64,000 nt of DNA from assembly GCF_002218025.2 (NCBI RefSeq), contig NZ_AP018680.1, positions 620,001 to 684,000 of the forward strand. The letters are read 5' to 3'. Under the pieces are notes generated by a model. It did no database searches and was not told the DNA's origin. It saw only the letters and a list, made by a program, of their open reading frames with translations. This document shows, piece after piece, positions 49,763 to 60,238 of this stretch (its first letter is position 1; each line of letters begins with the position of its first letter). Source of the stretch: Vibrio casei. GTDB lineage: Bacteria > Pseudomonadota > Gammaproteobacteria > Enterobacterales > Vibrionaceae. Made by a program: the position numbers and the translations under genes.

Positions 49763-50333
49763 AGCACTACGCTTCCAAAAGGGGATATCACTTATTGAGT
49801 TAATGATGGCCTCTGCGATTGGTATTATCGCCTTACTAGCTGTGGGTAGTGTTTTTCTTTCTGGACAAAAATTAGCGACGGAACGAACTCAACGCTTGTT
49901 GGTGATTCAAGGTATTAATGAAGTTCTGAGATATATAAAAGAGGACGCTCAACGTGCTGGCTTTAATGGTTCGCAAGGAAATTCATTAATGTTATCTGGA
50001 GCCAATAATGTCATCAGCACGTCCTCTTCAAGTTTGGCTTATACCTATCAAAAACCAGATGGTGAGTTCACTCAAGTGACATTTGCTTTAGATGACTCGA
50101 AGTTGAAAATGTGTGAAAGCACAGGCCCATCCCCAATCACTAGTATATGTACACCCGTTCCATCTTTATTGGATCAACATCGGTTAACGGTTGATTCGTT
50201 TATTGTGACCGATAACCCTCTTGGTAGCTCTGTGAGTTCGGCATTGATTACTCTGTCTTTAACTGCTTCTTTACTTGATGGTTCCCATACCCAAACATTA
50301 AGCACTCAAATTAAACAAAGGAATTGGAAGTAA
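49740..50333 (+). CDS. pilW: Type IV minor pilin PilW-like
   Basis: A 197-residue prepilin. The leader ends at Gly15, followed by ISLIELMMASAIGIIALLAVGSVFLSGQKLATERTQ with Glu at +5. The remainder is Ser/Thr-rich with a Cys pair (KMCES...SICTP). ATG 49740 follows the strong ribosome site TGGAGGGC, inside the end of fimT. In PilVWX systems it helps form the pilus initiation complex. The stop overlaps the pilX start (TAATG), so the cluster is translationally coupled. Confidence 0.88.
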   Translation: MAIQSVNKALRFQKGISLIELMMASAIGIIALLAVGSVFLSGQKLATERTQRLLVIQGINEVLRYIKEDAQRAGFNGSQGNSLMLSGANNVISTSSSSLAYTYQKPDGEFTQVTFALDDSKLKMCESTGPSPITSICTPVPSLLDQHRLTVDSFIVTDNPLGSSVSSALITLSLTASLLDGSHTQTLSTQIKQRNWK

Positions 50334-51634
50334 TGTTTGAACCCAGCATTTATTTTTCCCCTAACCAAAAACAACAAGGTGCAGCAACGTTATTAGTCGC
50401 AACATTATTATTAGTTGTCGCATTAGTGATAACGCTTGCAAGTTATAAAGGTGTCTTTTTTCAAGCGAAGCGAGTTCAAAATGAGATTGAGGCTAGGCAA
50501 TTACATTGGAAAGGAGAAGGACGCTTAGAGTGTGTCTTAGCCAAGCTTGTAGATGTATCTTCTAATGATCCGAATTCAGTTTCATATAATGACTGTGATC
50601 AACCAACTAATATCCAGATCACAAGGCAAGGGAGTTCAAATCTTTATACGGTTGAGTCGAATGAAAATGGGTATCAAGTGGCTAAGGTGTTGAGGATTCC
50701 TGGGGCTGGAACCTTAGGTGCTATTACTTCTACTGCTGATTTATTTATGATCGGATCTTTTGATATAAAACCGCAACCAGTTCAACTTATTTCAACTCCT
50801 GATCTATATAGCTGTGTCGCCGTTAAATATTCAAAAAATATTTATTTGAATGCGACAAGTAATCTTCAAACAACTATACCTACATCACCGGACTTCCCTA
50901 GTACAACTCGATGTGCTTCAAGTTATCAAACAAGTATTAGCAACCCTTCTTCAGTTTTAAAGTTATCAGAAGAAAATAATCAGCTTGATGAAGATGGTAC
51001 CCAACTACTATCAGAAAATAATTTTAAAGGCGACTTTTACTATGATTCAGATTTAGACCCATTTGAAGACTTATTTGGTGTGCCTAAATCTGAACTTTCA
51101 TCCGTGAAGAAGGAATTCACGGTTATTACAGGTGGGTTTTGCTCAGGTTCTGTATGTCCATGCGATAGCAATATAGCTTCTGCAATTGAGCAAAATAAGA
51201 GTTTAATCTGGGTGGATGGAACTTGTGATTTCGGTCATGCGACACAAACTCTCTCAAAAGATACCAGTGCCGGAATTATCGTTGTCGTGCAAAATGGGCT
51301 ACTAGGCTCTACTGGTAGCGTTCCATTTAATGGCGTTTTATATCACTTAAATACGGCCTTCACTCCAAGTCTTAGTCTTTGGTCAAATATGGCAGAAAGT
51401 TCATGGGTAGCTAGCTATTACACGGCTAGTATGCAAAGTTCAGGGATACCAGTACCGAGTTTATTTATGACTGGTGCTAAAGTTCCTGATGGGGTTTTAA
51501 TTGTTGACACTCCAGGGAGTTTGGCGATGATATATGCTTCGATGGATGTTGCTTATGATGGTAAAAAAATTAATCATGCACTGAGTAAATTATATAAACC
51601 AAAATGGCTAAAAGGATCATGGCATGATTTCTAA
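50333..51634 (+). CDS. PilX-like minor pilin, unusually long
   Basis: A 433-residue protein with one N-terminal membrane helix (QQGAATLLVATLLLVVALVITLASYKG). The Gly before the helix could be a PilD site, but +5 is Leu rather than Glu, as also seen in PilX/GspK-type proteins. Typical PilX is 150-200 residues. Here about 350 extra residues form a Ser/Thr-rich region with eight or more Cys (GGFCSGSVCPCDSN). Position between pilW and pilV supports the PilX role; the large domain might cap the pilus tip. It overlaps pilW by 1 base and pilV by 11. Confidence 0.75.
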   Translation: MFEPSIYFSPNQKQQGAATLLVATLLLVVALVITLASYKGVFFQAKRVQNEIEARQLHWKGEGRLECVLAKLVDVSSNDPNSVSYNDCDQPTNIQITRQGSSNLYTVESNENGYQVAKVLRIPGAGTLGAITSTADLFMIGSFDIKPQPVQLISTPDLYSCVAVKYSKNIYLNATSNLQTTIPTSPDFPSTTRCASSYQTSISNPSSVLKLSEENNQLDEDGTQLLSENNFKGDFYYDSDLDPFEDLFGVPKSELSSVKKEFTVITGGFCSGSVCPCDSNIASAIEQNKSLIWVDGTCDFGHATQTLSKDTSAGIIVVVQNGLLGSTGSVPFNGVLYHLNTAFTPSLSLWSNMAESSWVASYYTASMQSSGIPVPSLFMTGAKVPDGVLIVDTPGSLAMIYASMDVAYDGKKINHALSKLYKPKWLKGSWHDF

Positions 51635-52079
51635 ACAACAAGGCTTTAGCTTAATTGAAGTGCTGATCACTTTTATCATTCTTATCGTCGGCATTATGGG
51701 GCTAATCAAACTGCAAACCTATATGGAAAGGCAAGCTGATTATGCTGAAAACAGTATTAAGGCACTGCACCTGGCAGAGTCTCAATTAGAACTATTTAGA
51801 ACGCGATCTGTTAGTGGTGCGAATAGTTCATTAAGTGGAGCCAGTAGTACCGCAACTTGTGATGACGTAGGTTTTATGACTTTTGATTGTATTATCGATG
51901 GTACTAGTACTTCTGGGGCTTATACAACAATCTGGACGGTTTCTGGTTCATTCCCTATTCCTGGGGGAGTGGCTTTAAAAACTATCGAGATTGAAACTGG
52001 TTGGGATACACGTTGGAACGAGCGACAATCCGTTGCGCTGAAAACCATGATCTCTAAATATAATGAATTTGATAATTAA
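51624..52079 (+). CDS. pilV: Type IV minor pilin PilV-like
   Basis: A 151-residue prepilin. The leader MISKQQG is followed by FSLIEVLITFIILIVGIMGLIKLQTYMERQADYAENSIKAL, with Glu at +5. A Cys pair (ATCDDVGFMTFDC) probably makes a disulfide in the globular domain. It is the last gene of fimT-pilW-pilX-pilV and overlaps pilX by 11 bases. In Vibrio the minor pilins next to dnaJ belong, as far as I recall, to the competence (DNA-uptake) pilus. Confidence 0.88.
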   Translation: MISKQQGFSLIEVLITFIILIVGIMGLIKLQTYMERQADYAENSIKALHLAESQLELFRTRSVSGANSSLSGASSTATCDDVGFMTFDCIIDGTSTSGAYTTIWTVSGSFPIPGGVALKTIEIETGWDTRWNERQSVALKTMISKYNEFDN

Positions 52080-52157
52080 GTATTCTGGTCTGCATTTATT
52101 CAACATCGAGTGAATGTTCACGTATAATCTAGGCTCTACCCTAAAAGAGAGTCGATT

Positions 52158-52670
52158 GTGCTTGAAATAACCCCCTCTAATTTTACTGAACAAGATAAAG
52201 AATTTATGCGTAAAGCGATCGAATTGGCTGATATCGCGGAAGAGCATGGTGAAGTGCCTGTGGGCGCGGTATTAGTCAAAGAGGGCAAGATCATTGCCGA
52301 AGGGTGGAATGCTTCGATTAGTGAGCATGATGCCACCGCGCATGCGGAAATTGTTACCCTGCGCCAAGCGGGCCAAACATTACAAAACTATCGCCTGCTA
52401 GATACCACCCTGTATGTCACCTTAGAGCCTTGTCCTATGTGTGCTGGTGCATTATTGCATAGCCGAGTAGGTCGTATTGTTTTTGGTGCTTATGACTTAA
52501 AAGCTGGTGCGGCTGGAACGGTTTTGAATCTATTTGAAAGCCAAGCTTCTTATCATTACGCACAGGTAGAAGGCGGTTTATTAGAAGAAGAATGTCGTCA
52601 TCAACTACAAGCTTTTTTTAAGCGTCGTCGTAAAGAGATTAAGGCTAAAAAAGTCAATAATAGCAATTGA
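52158..52670 (+). CDS. tadA: tRNA-specific adenosine deaminase
   Basis: Deaminates A34 of tRNA-Arg(ACG) to inosine, allowing it to read CGU, CGC and CGA. It has 170 residues. The zinc-site motifs are H62-A-E64 (TAHAEIVTL, with catalytic Glu) and PCPMCAGALLHSR (C92, C95). GEVPVGAVLV is the conserved N-terminal strand. The start is GTG 52158 with AAAGAGAG just upstream. Confidence 0.95.
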   Translation: MLEITPSNFTEQDKEFMRKAIELADIAEEHGEVPVGAVLVKEGKIIAEGWNASISEHDATAHAEIVTLRQAGQTLQNYRLLDTTLYVTLEPCPMCAGALLHSRVGRIVFGAYDLKAGAAGTVLNLFESQASYHYAQVEGGLLEEECRHQLQAFFKRRRKEIKAKKVNNSN

Positions 52671-52789
52671 ATAGAGTGATAGAGGGGTTGGGGAATCCCG
52701 GTATTAACGTGGATATTATTACCGGCAAACTTGTAATAATGGATAAAGCTTGCCGATTGGTTAGACGTTTGCGGTGGAGACTTTAAATA

Positions 52790-52933
52790 TTAAGCGGGAA
52801 ACTCATTCCAAAAAACATAACTTCGATGACGCCATAGTACCTGCTTTTTATTATTCGCTAGCATGCGCTTTCTTCGTGTGGAGCTAGATTTACGGTGCAA
52901 AAATTTATTGGTGTTTTTTTTCTTAGAGAACAT
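52790..52933 (-). CDS. Small very basic protein of unknown function
   Basis: A 47-codon ORF with a strong ribosome-binding site AAGGAGA, 7 bases before ATG. The product begins MFSKKKNTNKFLHRKSSS and continues with TRRKRMLANNKKQVLWRHRS, ending YVFWNEFPA. It has 14 Lys/Arg and one acidic residue, so it is strongly positively charged and may bind RNA or ribosomes; that is inference. I do not recognise the family, and it is not L34, L36, RMF or Sra. It lies between tadA and mltF, on the mltF strand. Confidence 0.6.
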   Translation of the reverse strand: MFSKKKNTNKFLHRKSSSTRRKRMLANNKKQVLWRHRSYVFWNEFPA

Positions 52934-53188
52934 TCTTATGTCTCCTTATTTATCTATGATTGTTTTATTCGTTAGTTAGCCTTTGTAGCTGTTGTTTATG
53001 ACATGTCGATGACAGTTTTAGCATAGTTTGTTTTTTACAGCTAATGGTATTTCTTCTTATTGAGTGGTTTATTACCCCGCTAAAAAAGGTGAGAATCGAT
53101 AAAGAGACGCACCTTCTATTTTATACACTCAGCATGAATTTATTATTATATGCTGGTGTATATTTTAATTTTTCTTACCAATATAATG

Positions 53189-54688
53189 TTAGTTCGGCAG
53201 TGAGGTTTCGCTTTCTTCATTATTGGCAACAGCATTACTGATAGCTTGTGTCTCATTTGCTTTGATAATTTGAAAGTCACTATCGGGGTAATTATCTTTT
53301 GTTATTTTTTGAGTTTGAGACTCGTACCCTATTATTGTCTGATAATAACGGCGAATATTTTCCACATAATTTTTAGCTTCATCACCTCGAGCAAAACCAT
53401 AATAGGTATACCGATAAAAGCTAGGTAACCTTAATTTTGGTAATCTTTCTTTTACCTCAGCCCAAGAATCAGGATTCCCTTTCTCTATTCGAGTGATGCG
53501 TCTAGCATCCATCATATGTCCGTAACCGACGTTATAGGATGCAAGGGCAAACCAAATTTTCTCGTGTTCAGGAATTGAATCTGGAATACGCTTTATGATT
53601 TTTCTTAAGTAATCGACACCACCACGTATTGATTCATTTGGATCTAAACGATTCTCTACCCCCATCATTTTAGCGGTAGAACGAGTGAGCATCATCATGC
53701 CTCGTACACCGGTTGGTGATTTGGCGCGAGGGTTCCAATGGGACTCTTGGTATGACAAAGCTGCTATTAAACGCCAATCGAATTCTTTTGAATGCTTTTG
53801 AAATAGTTTCTTGTATCTCGGCAGTTTACTGTCTAATGAGCGAATAAAAGCTCGCGTATCGACATAATCAAAACTTTGAATATGACCAAAATATTTTTCT
53901 TCTAGGCTTGCTAATTGGCCTGATTGATTGAGATTACCAAAAAATTCAAGCATTAAAGCATAAAGCGCATCGTCATCATTTTTACGAATAAACCATGAAA
54001 TGGGTTGGTCTTCTGTGACTTCAAAAGCCAAAGCAAGGTTAGGGTGCAAGCGTTGGTTGACTGAAAGCGTGACTGAGTCGACCATTGTGAAGTCAATATT
54101 TCCTTCTGATACGGCTTTTAATAAATCCGCTGAATCTGAAACCTTCGTGGTTTTCCACGTTAAATTAGGGTGGGTCTTAGCTATTTCTTTCAAGGTATAT
54201 TCAAATTGAGAATCTTCGACTACGGTTAACTTACCTTGCTTATCGATGAGTTGTTGTAGGTTCCTTGGTCGCCAAGATCCTTTCTTATAAATTACCTGTT
54301 GGCTAACATAATAATAAGAAGGACCTGGGCTATATTTATTGAGGCGTTCCGGTGTATGGCTTAGGCCAGCCGCAACCACATCAACTTCATTGTTATCAAG
54401 CGCAGGCAGTAACCCTGTTAAATGATAGGCAGGTTTTATTTCTAATTTAACGCCTAATTCATCAGCAAAACGCTTGGCCAACTCATATTCAAGCCCTGTG
54501 GGACCATCAGGGCCAATAAAATAAGACAGCTGATTATTTAATGTCCCTACTCGCAATACGCCGCGTTCTTGGATTTTTTCCAAGTCAGTTTTAGACTCAT
54601 TGTTTGGTTGACATGCTGTAATTCCCATAAGAACAAGTAGCATGAAAAGAATGCGTTTAAAGTAATAATGAGAGGAAAAGTTAATCAA
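53189..54688 (-). CDS. mltF: Membrane-bound lytic murein transglycosylase F
   Basis: Cleaves peptidoglycan glycan strands with formation of 1,6-anhydro ends. It has 499 residues. The lipobox LMGITAC puts the acylated Cys at 26. Residues about 40-270 form a solute-binding (ABC-type) regulatory domain (RGVLRVGTLNN, GPTGLEYELAKRFADELGV), and 290-450 a family 1 transglycosylase domain with catalytic Glu315 in ALSYQESHWNP, then GVRGMMMLT and ASYNVGYGHMMDAR. The start appears to be TTG 54688, because the next ATG has no ribosome site. It is divergent from purL, as in E. coli. Confidence 0.94.
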   Translation of the reverse strand: MINFSSHYYFKRILFMLLVLMGITACQPNNESKTDLEKIQERGVLRVGTLNNQLSYFIGPDGPTGLEYELAKRFADELGVKLEIKPAYHLTGLLPALDNNEVDVVAAGLSHTPERLNKYSPGPSYYYVSQQVIYKKGSWRPRNLQQLIDKQGKLTVVEDSQFEYTLKEIAKTHPNLTWKTTKVSDSADLLKAVSEGNIDFTMVDSVTLSVNQRLHPNLALAFEVTEDQPISWFIRKNDDDALYALMLEFFGNLNQSGQLASLEEKYFGHIQSFDYVDTRAFIRSLDSKLPRYKKLFQKHSKEFDWRLIAALSYQESHWNPRAKSPTGVRGMMMLTRSTAKMMGVENRLDPNESIRGGVDYLRKIIKRIPDSIPEHEKIWFALASYNVGYGHMMDARRITRIEKGNPDSWAEVKERLPKLRLPSFYRYTYYGFARGDEAKNYVENIRRYYQTIIGYESQTQKITKDNYPDSDFQIIKANETQAISNAVANNEESETSLPN

Positions 54689-54860
54689 AAGGTAGTCTCA
54701 TATAGATATCGAAGGCTACTTTATACCAAATGGTGAACATATCAGCAAAGTTAGTGGGGAATAAAATGAAGAATGTAAACGTTTCAAGCAAAGATAGTAT
54801 AGTCATGTACTTGAATTTAAACCTTGATTGAATGAGAAAAAAGTATTTAAGCAAAAAATT

Positions 54861-54876
54861 GCGCAAACGGTTGCTT
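54861..54876. promoter_or_regulatory. PurR-like operator of purL
   Basis: GCGCAAACGGTTGCTT resembles the PurR consensus ACGCAAACGTTTTCGT (about 12 of 16), including the central CAAACG. It lies about 155 bases upstream of purL, where purine repression would be expected. Confidence 0.65.
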
Positions 54877-55031
54877 TGGGTGTTACTTCGGTCACGGATT
54901 TACTTTATAATGTGCCGCAAAAGGATAAGGTGAAATTGAAATGGTACCCAGAATATTCATTGAATTATCTGAATGTCATTTCAATATCACTTTTCTTTTT
55001 TATAAACAAACAGCCAAAGAGACCTAAGTAC

Positions 55032-58000
55032 ATGAGAATTTTGCGTGGTTCACCCGCTTTATCCGAATTTCGTGTCAACAAGCTTTTAGAGCTTTGTCGT
55101 GAGTTAAACCTACCTGTATCTGGTATTTATGCTGAGTTTGCACATTTTGCAGATCTAACGACTGAGCTTGATGCTCAAGAAGTTGAAAAGTTAGAAAAAC
55201 TACTTACGTATGGTCCAACCATCGAAGATCATGAACCTAAAGGTCAACTGCTGTTGACGACTCCTCGCCCTGGCACTATCTCTCCATGGGCATCAAAAGC
55301 GACTGATATTGCCCATAACTGCGGCTTGACTAAAGTAAAGCGCCTTGAACGTGGTACGGCTTATTATGTGGAATCCTCGGTTGAATTGTCTGAACTGCAA
55401 TTATTAGAAGTTAAAGCTCTTTTGCATGATCGAATGATGGAAGTGGTTTTTTCTGATTTTGAACAAGCTGTAGCTTTGTTTAAAGTCGCGCAACCTGCAC
55501 CGGTTTCAGAAGTGGATTTATTAACTGGTGGTCGCGCTGCGCTTGAAGAGGCGAATGTTACGCTTGGACTTGCTTTGGCAGATGATGAAATTGGTTACTT
55601 AGTTGAAAGTTTTACCGAAAAATTAGGCCGTAACCCGACTGATATTGAATTGATGATGTTTGCTCAGGCGAACTCAGAGCATTGCCGCCATAAAATCTTT
55701 AACGCAGCTTGGACCATTGATGGTGTGGAACAAGAAAAATCTTTATTCAAGATGATCAAAAACACCATGGAAGTCACACCAGATCACGTTTTATCGGCTT
55801 ATAAAGATAACGCTGCGGTTATGGTTGGCTCTACCGTTGGACGTTTCTTCCCTGATCCCAAAACACGTCAATATGGTTACACGCAAGAATTAGCACATAT
55901 CTTGATGAAAGTAGAAACGCATAACCATCCAACGGCTATTTCTCCTTGGCCGGGGGCTTCTACTGGTTCAGGTGGTGAGATTCGTGATGAAGGCGCAACT
56001 GGCATTGGTGGCAAACCTAAAGCGGGTTTAGTCGGTTTTTCAGTATCGAATCTTAAAATTCCAAACTTTGTTCAACCTTGGGAAACTGATTTTGGCAAAC
56101 CAAGTCGTATCGTTACGGCATTGGATATTATGCTTGAAGGTCCACTTGGCGGAGCCGCATTTAACAATGAATTTGGCCGTCCAAATCTATTGGGTTATTT
56201 TCGTACTTACGAAGAAAAGGTCAATTCTCATAACGGCGAAGAAATTCGTGGTTACCACAAACCAATCATGCTCGCTGGTGGATTGGGTAATATCCGTGAT
56301 AAACATGTGCAGAAAAAAGAAATCCCAGTTGGAGCCAGCTTAATTGTGCTTGGTGGCCCAGCGATGAACATCGGTTTAGGTGGCGGCGCAGCATCATCAA
56401 TGGCATCTGGTCAATCGGCTGAAGATCTTGATTTTGCTTCGGTACAACGTGAAAACCCAGAGATGGAACGACGTTGCCAAGAAGTGATCGACCGTTGTTG
56501 GCAGCTTGGGGATGATAATCCAATCGCCTTTATCCACGATGTGGGCGCAGGCGGTATTTCGAATGCATTACCAGAGCTTGTTGATGATGGTGAGCGTGGT
56601 GGTATCTTCCAATTGCGTGATGTGCCTAATGATGAGCCGGGAATGAGTCCGTTAGAGATTTGGTGTAATGAATCTCAAGAGCGTTATGTAATGGCAGTTG
56701 CGCCTGAAAATATGGCAACGTTTGATGCGATCTGTAAGCGTGAACGTGCACCGTACGCGGTTGTTGGTATTGCGACTGAAGAACGTGAATTGAAACTGGA
56801 AGATTCATATTTTGATAATACGCCAATTGATATGCCGATGGATGTTTTGTTAGGTAACACGCCTAAAATGCATCGTGATGCAAAAACATTAAAAGCGAAT
56901 AACCCAGCGATTGATCGCAGTTGCATTGAATTAAATGAAGCCGTCGATCGTGTATTGCGCCTTCCAACAGTAGCTGAAAAAACGTTCCTCATTACCATTG
57001 GTGATCGTTCTGTTACAGGTCTTGTAGCGCGAGATCAAATGGTCGGCCCTTGGCAGATTCCTGTAGCAAACTGCGCCGTTACAGCGGCAAGTTACGATAC
57101 TTACCACGGTGAAGCAATGTCGTTGGGCGAGCGTACGCCAGTAGCATTACTTGATTTTGGTGCATCAGCGCGTTTAGCGGTAGGTGAAGCCATTACCAAT
57201 ATTGCCGCGACTAATATTGGTGATATTAAACACATTAAACTCTCGGCTAACTGGATGTCTCCTGCTGGCCACCCTGGTGAAGATGCGGGGCTTTATGAGG
57301 CGGTAAAAGCGGTCGGTGAAGAACTCTGCCCAGCGCTTGGTTTAACCATTCCGGTCGGTAAAGACTCAATGTCGATGAAAACCAAATGGCAACAAGATGG
57401 CGAAGATCGTGAAGTGACCTCGCCATTATCATTAGTTATCACTGCCTTTGCTCGCGTTGACGACGTGCGTAAAACCATCACGCCGGAATTAAAACTTAAT
57501 AAAGGGGATACCAATCTTATTCTCATTGATTTAGGTAACGGCAAAAATCGTATGGGGGCAACAGCGCTAGCCCAAGTGTATAAGCAGTTAGGTGATAAAC
57601 CTGCTGATGTGGATAATGCCGAGCAGCTGAAAGGTTTCTACAATGCGATACAAACCTTAGTGGCAAGCAACAAATTATTGGCTTACCACGATAAAGGGGA
57701 TGGTGGTTTGTTTGTTACATTATCTGAAATGGCATTTGCTGGTCATTGTGGTGTGAAAGCTGATATTGCTAGTTTAGGTTCGGACTCTTTAGCCGCTTTA
57801 TTTAATGAAGAATTGGGCGCGGTCATTCAAGTTCAAGCTGATGATGTCGAAATGGTTCAATCGGTACTGGCTGAACATGGTTTAATGACATGCTCTCATG
57901 TTATTGGTTCGGTTGAAGCATCAGATAGCATTGTGATCACTGACGGTGAGACCGTTGTAGTGGAACGTAACCGTACCGAGCTACGCATGATTTGGGCAGA

Positions 58001-58943
58001 AACCACCAATAAAATGCAGACCATGCGTGATAACCCTGCGTGTGCAGAGCAAGAACATGCAGCTAAAGCCGATAATAGTGACCCTGGTTTGAATGTTAAG
58101 TTAACGTTTGATATTAATGAAGATGTGGCAGCGCCAGCCATTTCTGCGTCGATGATTAATACGGGTAAAAAACCTAAGATGGCGATTTTGCGTGAGCAGG
58201 GTGTTAACTCTCATGTTGAAATGGCGGCAGCGTTTGACCGTGCCGGTTTTGCCACTACCGATATTCACATGAGTGACATTTTAACAGGCCAAGCAGTATT
58301 AGAAGACTATCAAGGACTTGTAGCGTGTGGTGGTTTCTCTTACGGAGATGTGCTCGGCGCGGGCGAAGGTTGGGCTAAATCAGTACTGTTTAATGATAAT
58401 GCTCGTGACCAATTTTCTGGCTTCTTCGAACGTCAAGATACGTTCTCACTTGGTGTATGCAATGGCTGTCAGATGTTATCTAACTTGCGTGATCTTATTC
58501 CCGGTGCGGATTTATGGCCTCGTTTCGTGCGCAATGAGTCAGAGCGTTTTGAAGCACGCTTTAGCTTAGTAGAAGTGCAAAAATCAGATTCTGTATTCTT
58601 TAGTGAAATGGCAGGGTCTCGTATGCCAATCGCGGTTTCTCATGGCGAAGGCCGTGTCGAAGTGCGTGGTAATGAACATCTTCAATCGATTGAAAACTCA
58701 GGCACGGTGGCGCTACGTTATGTGGATAATATGGGTAATCCAACTCAACAATATCCAAATAACCCGAATGGTTCTCCAAACGCGATTACTGGTTTAACCA
58801 CTGACGATGGCCGCGTTACCATTATGATGCCGCACCCTGAGCGAGTATTTCGCACGGTAGCGAACTCATGGCATCCTGAAGATTGGTCTGAAGATAGCCC
58901 GTGGATGCGTATGTTCCGTAACGCGCGTAAGCATATTGGTTAA
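55032..58943 (+). CDS. purL: Phosphoribosylformylglycinamidine synthase
   Basis: Fourth step of purine synthesis: FGAR, glutamine and ATP give FGAM. This is the large single-chain form, 1303 residues (E. coli 1295). The N-terminal and two synthetase-like halves include [22 protein letters not shown] and [22 protein letters not shown]. The C-terminal glutaminase (about 1045-1303) has the nucleophile in [13 protein letters not shown] and the His/Glu in [13 protein letters not shown] 55032 gives the family start [14 protein letters not shown]; the long upstream ORF extension is leader. A PurR-like box lies upstream. Confidence 0.97.
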   Translation: MRILRGSPALSEFRVNKLLELCRELNLPVSGIYAEFAHFADLTTELDAQEVEKLEKLLTYGPTIEDHEPKGQLLLTTPRPGTISPWASKATDIAHNCGLTKVKRLERGTAYYVESSVELSELQLLEVKALLHDRMMEVVFSDFEQAVALFKVAQPAPVSEVDLLTGGRAALEEANVTLGLALADDEIGYLVESFTEKLGRNPTDIELMMFAQANSEHCRHKIFNAAWTIDGVEQEKSLFKMIKNTMEVTPDHVLSAYKDNAAVMVGSTVGRFFPDPKTRQYGYTQELAHILMKVETHNHPTAISPWPGASTGSGGEIRDEGATGIGGKPKAGLVGFSVSNLKIPNFVQPWETDFGKPSRIVTALDIMLEGPLGGAAFNNEFGRPNLLGYFRTYEEKVNSHNGEEIRGYHKPIMLAGGLGNIRDKHVQKKEIPVGASLIVLGGPAMNIGLGGGAASSMASGQSAEDLDFASVQRENPEMERRCQEVIDRCWQLGDDNPIAFIHDVGAGGISNALPELVDDGERGGIFQLRDVPNDEPGMSPLEIWCNESQERYVMAVAPENMATFDAICKRERAPYAVVGIATEERELKLEDSYFDNTPIDMPMDVLLGNTPKMHRDAKTLKANNPAIDRSCIELNEAVDRVLRLPTVAEKTFLITIGDRSVTGLVARDQMVGPWQIPVANCAVTAASYDTYHGEAMSLGERTPVALLDFGASARLAVGEAITNIAATNIGDIKHIKLSANWMSPAGHPGEDAGLYEAVKAVGEELCPALGLTIPVGKDSMSMKTKWQQDGEDREVTSPLSLVITAFARVDDVRKTITPELKLNKGDTNLILIDLGNGKNRMGATALAQVYKQLGDKPADVDNAEQLKGFYNAIQTLVASNKLLAYHDKGDGGLFVTLSEMAFAGHCGVKADIASLGSDSLAALFNEELGAVIQVQADDVEMVQSVLAEHGLMTCSHVIGSVEASDSIVITDGETVVVERNRTELRMIWAETTNKMQTMRDNPACAEQEHAAKADNSDPGLNVKLTFDINEDVAAPAISASMINTGKKPKMAILREQGVNSHVEMAAAFDRAGFATTDIHMSDILTGQAVLEDYQGLVACGGFSYGDVLGAGEGWAKSVLFNDNARDQFSGFFERQDTFSLGVCNGCQMLSNLRDLIPGADLWPRFVRNESERFEARFSLVEVQKSDSVFFSEMAGSRMPIAVSHGEGRVEVRGNEHLQSIENSGTVALRYVDNMGNPTQQYPNNPNGSPNAITGLTTDDGRVTIMMPHPERVFRTVANSWHPEDWSEDSPWMRMFRNARKHIG

Positions 58944-58969
58944 GATATTTCAGCGGCTTTAAAAATGAC

Positions 58970-58995
58970 AAACGGTCACTTCTGTGGCCGTTTTT
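58970..58995 (+). terminator. purL terminator
   Basis: Stem AAACGGTCAC/GTGGCCGTTT (one G-T pair) with a 4-base loop and T-run. Confidence 0.88.
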
Positions 58996-59154
58996 ATTAA
59001 ATATTAAAAGGATTTATCATTGAATATTTGTTAATAAATAATCAAGTTTTAACATTCCTCATACTTACATAAGCTCATTTATTCATACACTAAAGGGATA
59101 GGCGACGTGTTTTAATCACGTTATAGATTATTCCCAGTCATATGGATGGTTGCT

Positions 59155-59754
59155 ATGAAAGTACAATTTAAAAAATCCTTAATATCCGTATTTATTATCA
59201 GTGTCGCATTGGTATTGCCTCAAACTGCATTAGCCGGATGGAAATTAGACAATCAACGATCGACCTTGAATTTCGTCACGGTAAAAAATAGTGCAGTGAC
59301 AGAGGTTCATCAATTTAAAAAATTATCAGGTTTTGTCGATGATAATGGCCAAGTGACGGCTGATATTGATTTAGCCAGTGTGGATACCAATATTAAAATT
59401 CGTGATCAGAGAATAAGAGATATGCTCTTTCAGGTTGCGAATTACCCAGAAGCCAACTTAAGTGCAAAACTCAATATTGAACCATTGAAAGCACTGAAGG
59501 TGGGGGAATCAATGGTGATGCCTGTCGATTTTGAGCTGGCTTTACATGACAATGTACAGAGGATTACGGCACCAGTGTCTGTTGTTGCATTAGCGGACGG
59601 TGGTTTGCAAGTCACAACCATAGAGTCTGTTGTTGTATACGCTAATAAATTCGACCTAGATGGTGGTGTGAAGGCGCTCCAAGAGGTTGCAAACCTCAAT
59701 GCTATTGCAATGGGTATTCCCGTCAATGCTCAGTTTGTATTTAAACCGGAATAA
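59155..59754 (+). CDS. Periplasmic YceI family protein
   Basis: An exported protein of 199 residues with a lipocalin-like fold of the YceI family. Residues 1-26 are a signal peptide (ALVLPQTALAGW). The mature part begins GWKLDNQRSTLNFVTVKN and shows the YceI pattern VDTNIKIRDQRIRDMLFQVANYPEANLSAKL. Family members bind isoprenoids or similar amphiphiles; the ligand is unknown here. The ATG at 59155 is better spaced from TGGATGG than that at 59146. Probably monocistronic. Confidence 0.88.
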   Translation: MKVQFKKSLISVFIISVALVLPQTALAGWKLDNQRSTLNFVTVKNSAVTEVHQFKKLSGFVDDNGQVTADIDLASVDTNIKIRDQRIRDMLFQVANYPEANLSAKLNIEPLKALKVGESMVMPVDFELALHDNVQRITAPVSVVALADGGLQVTTIESVVVYANKFDLDGGVKALQEVANLNAIAMGIPVNAQFVFKPE

Positions 59755-59876
59755 AGGATGATTCGATGTGAACAATATTTGCATCTTTCTTTGTTTATTT
59801 ATGCTCTAATGCGCTCCTAATTTAACCCTTGCGCCAGAGCGAATGTTTCACCATGGGGCCGGGTAGGTAACAACAA

Positions 59877-60104
59877 ATGAGTAAAAAATACGATTTCCAA
59901 CTAGTCGAAAAACGTAATGGTTGGGCAGCAGAGATTATTCGTCAAATCACTTCACGTCGTACTATTGTATCAAAGCGTCAGTTAGGCTTTACGACTGAAG
60001 CTGAAGCAAAAGAGTGGGCTGAAAAAGAGCTTGTTGAATTTCAAAAAATTCAGACTGAGCGTAATAAACGTAAGTCAGCGAGCAAGCGTAAAAACGAAGA
60101 ATAA
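59877..60104 (+). CDS. DUF3622 family protein
   Basis: A 75-residue basic protein. The YDFQLVEKRNGWAAEIIRQITSRRTIVSKRQLGFTTEAEAKEWAEKEL segment fits DUF3622, a small family found largely in Vibrionaceae and relatives. A short beta hairpin followed by a helix and a Lys/Arg-rich tail suggests nucleic acid or ribosome contact, but no function is known. ATG 59877 is preceded by GGTAGGTAAC. A strong terminator follows, so it is its own unit. Confidence 0.82.
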   Translation: MSKKYDFQLVEKRNGWAAEIIRQITSRRTIVSKRQLGFTTEAEAKEWAEKELVEFQKIQTERNKRKSASKRKNEE

Positions 60105-60170
60105 TTGACGACATCGTAATTTGAACACTTTATTTTTGTGTTTTTAAAAATAAGTGCTTTAAGCGGAAAT

Positions 60171-60204
60171 AAAACGGTCACCTTTGAGGTGACCGTTTTT
60201 TTTT
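60171..60204. terminator. Bidirectional terminator between the DUF3622 and RecQ-like genes
   Basis: A 12-bp perfect stem AAAACGGTCACC/GGTGACCGTTTT with a 5-base loop and a long T-run. Confidence 0.92.
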
Positions 60205-60238
60205 CTTTTTTCTTTTTTCTTTTCTGATAGTGGAATAA

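Noticed and set aside
53044..53241. A 65-codon plus-strand hydrophobic ORF between tadA and mltF.
   Set aside because: It runs into the 3' end of mltF on the opposite strand, lacks a ribosome site and resembles no family.
54828..55031. N-terminal extension of purL by 68 codons.
   Set aside because: The extension contains the PurR-like box and does not belong to the family; the ATG at 55032 gives the usual N-terminus.
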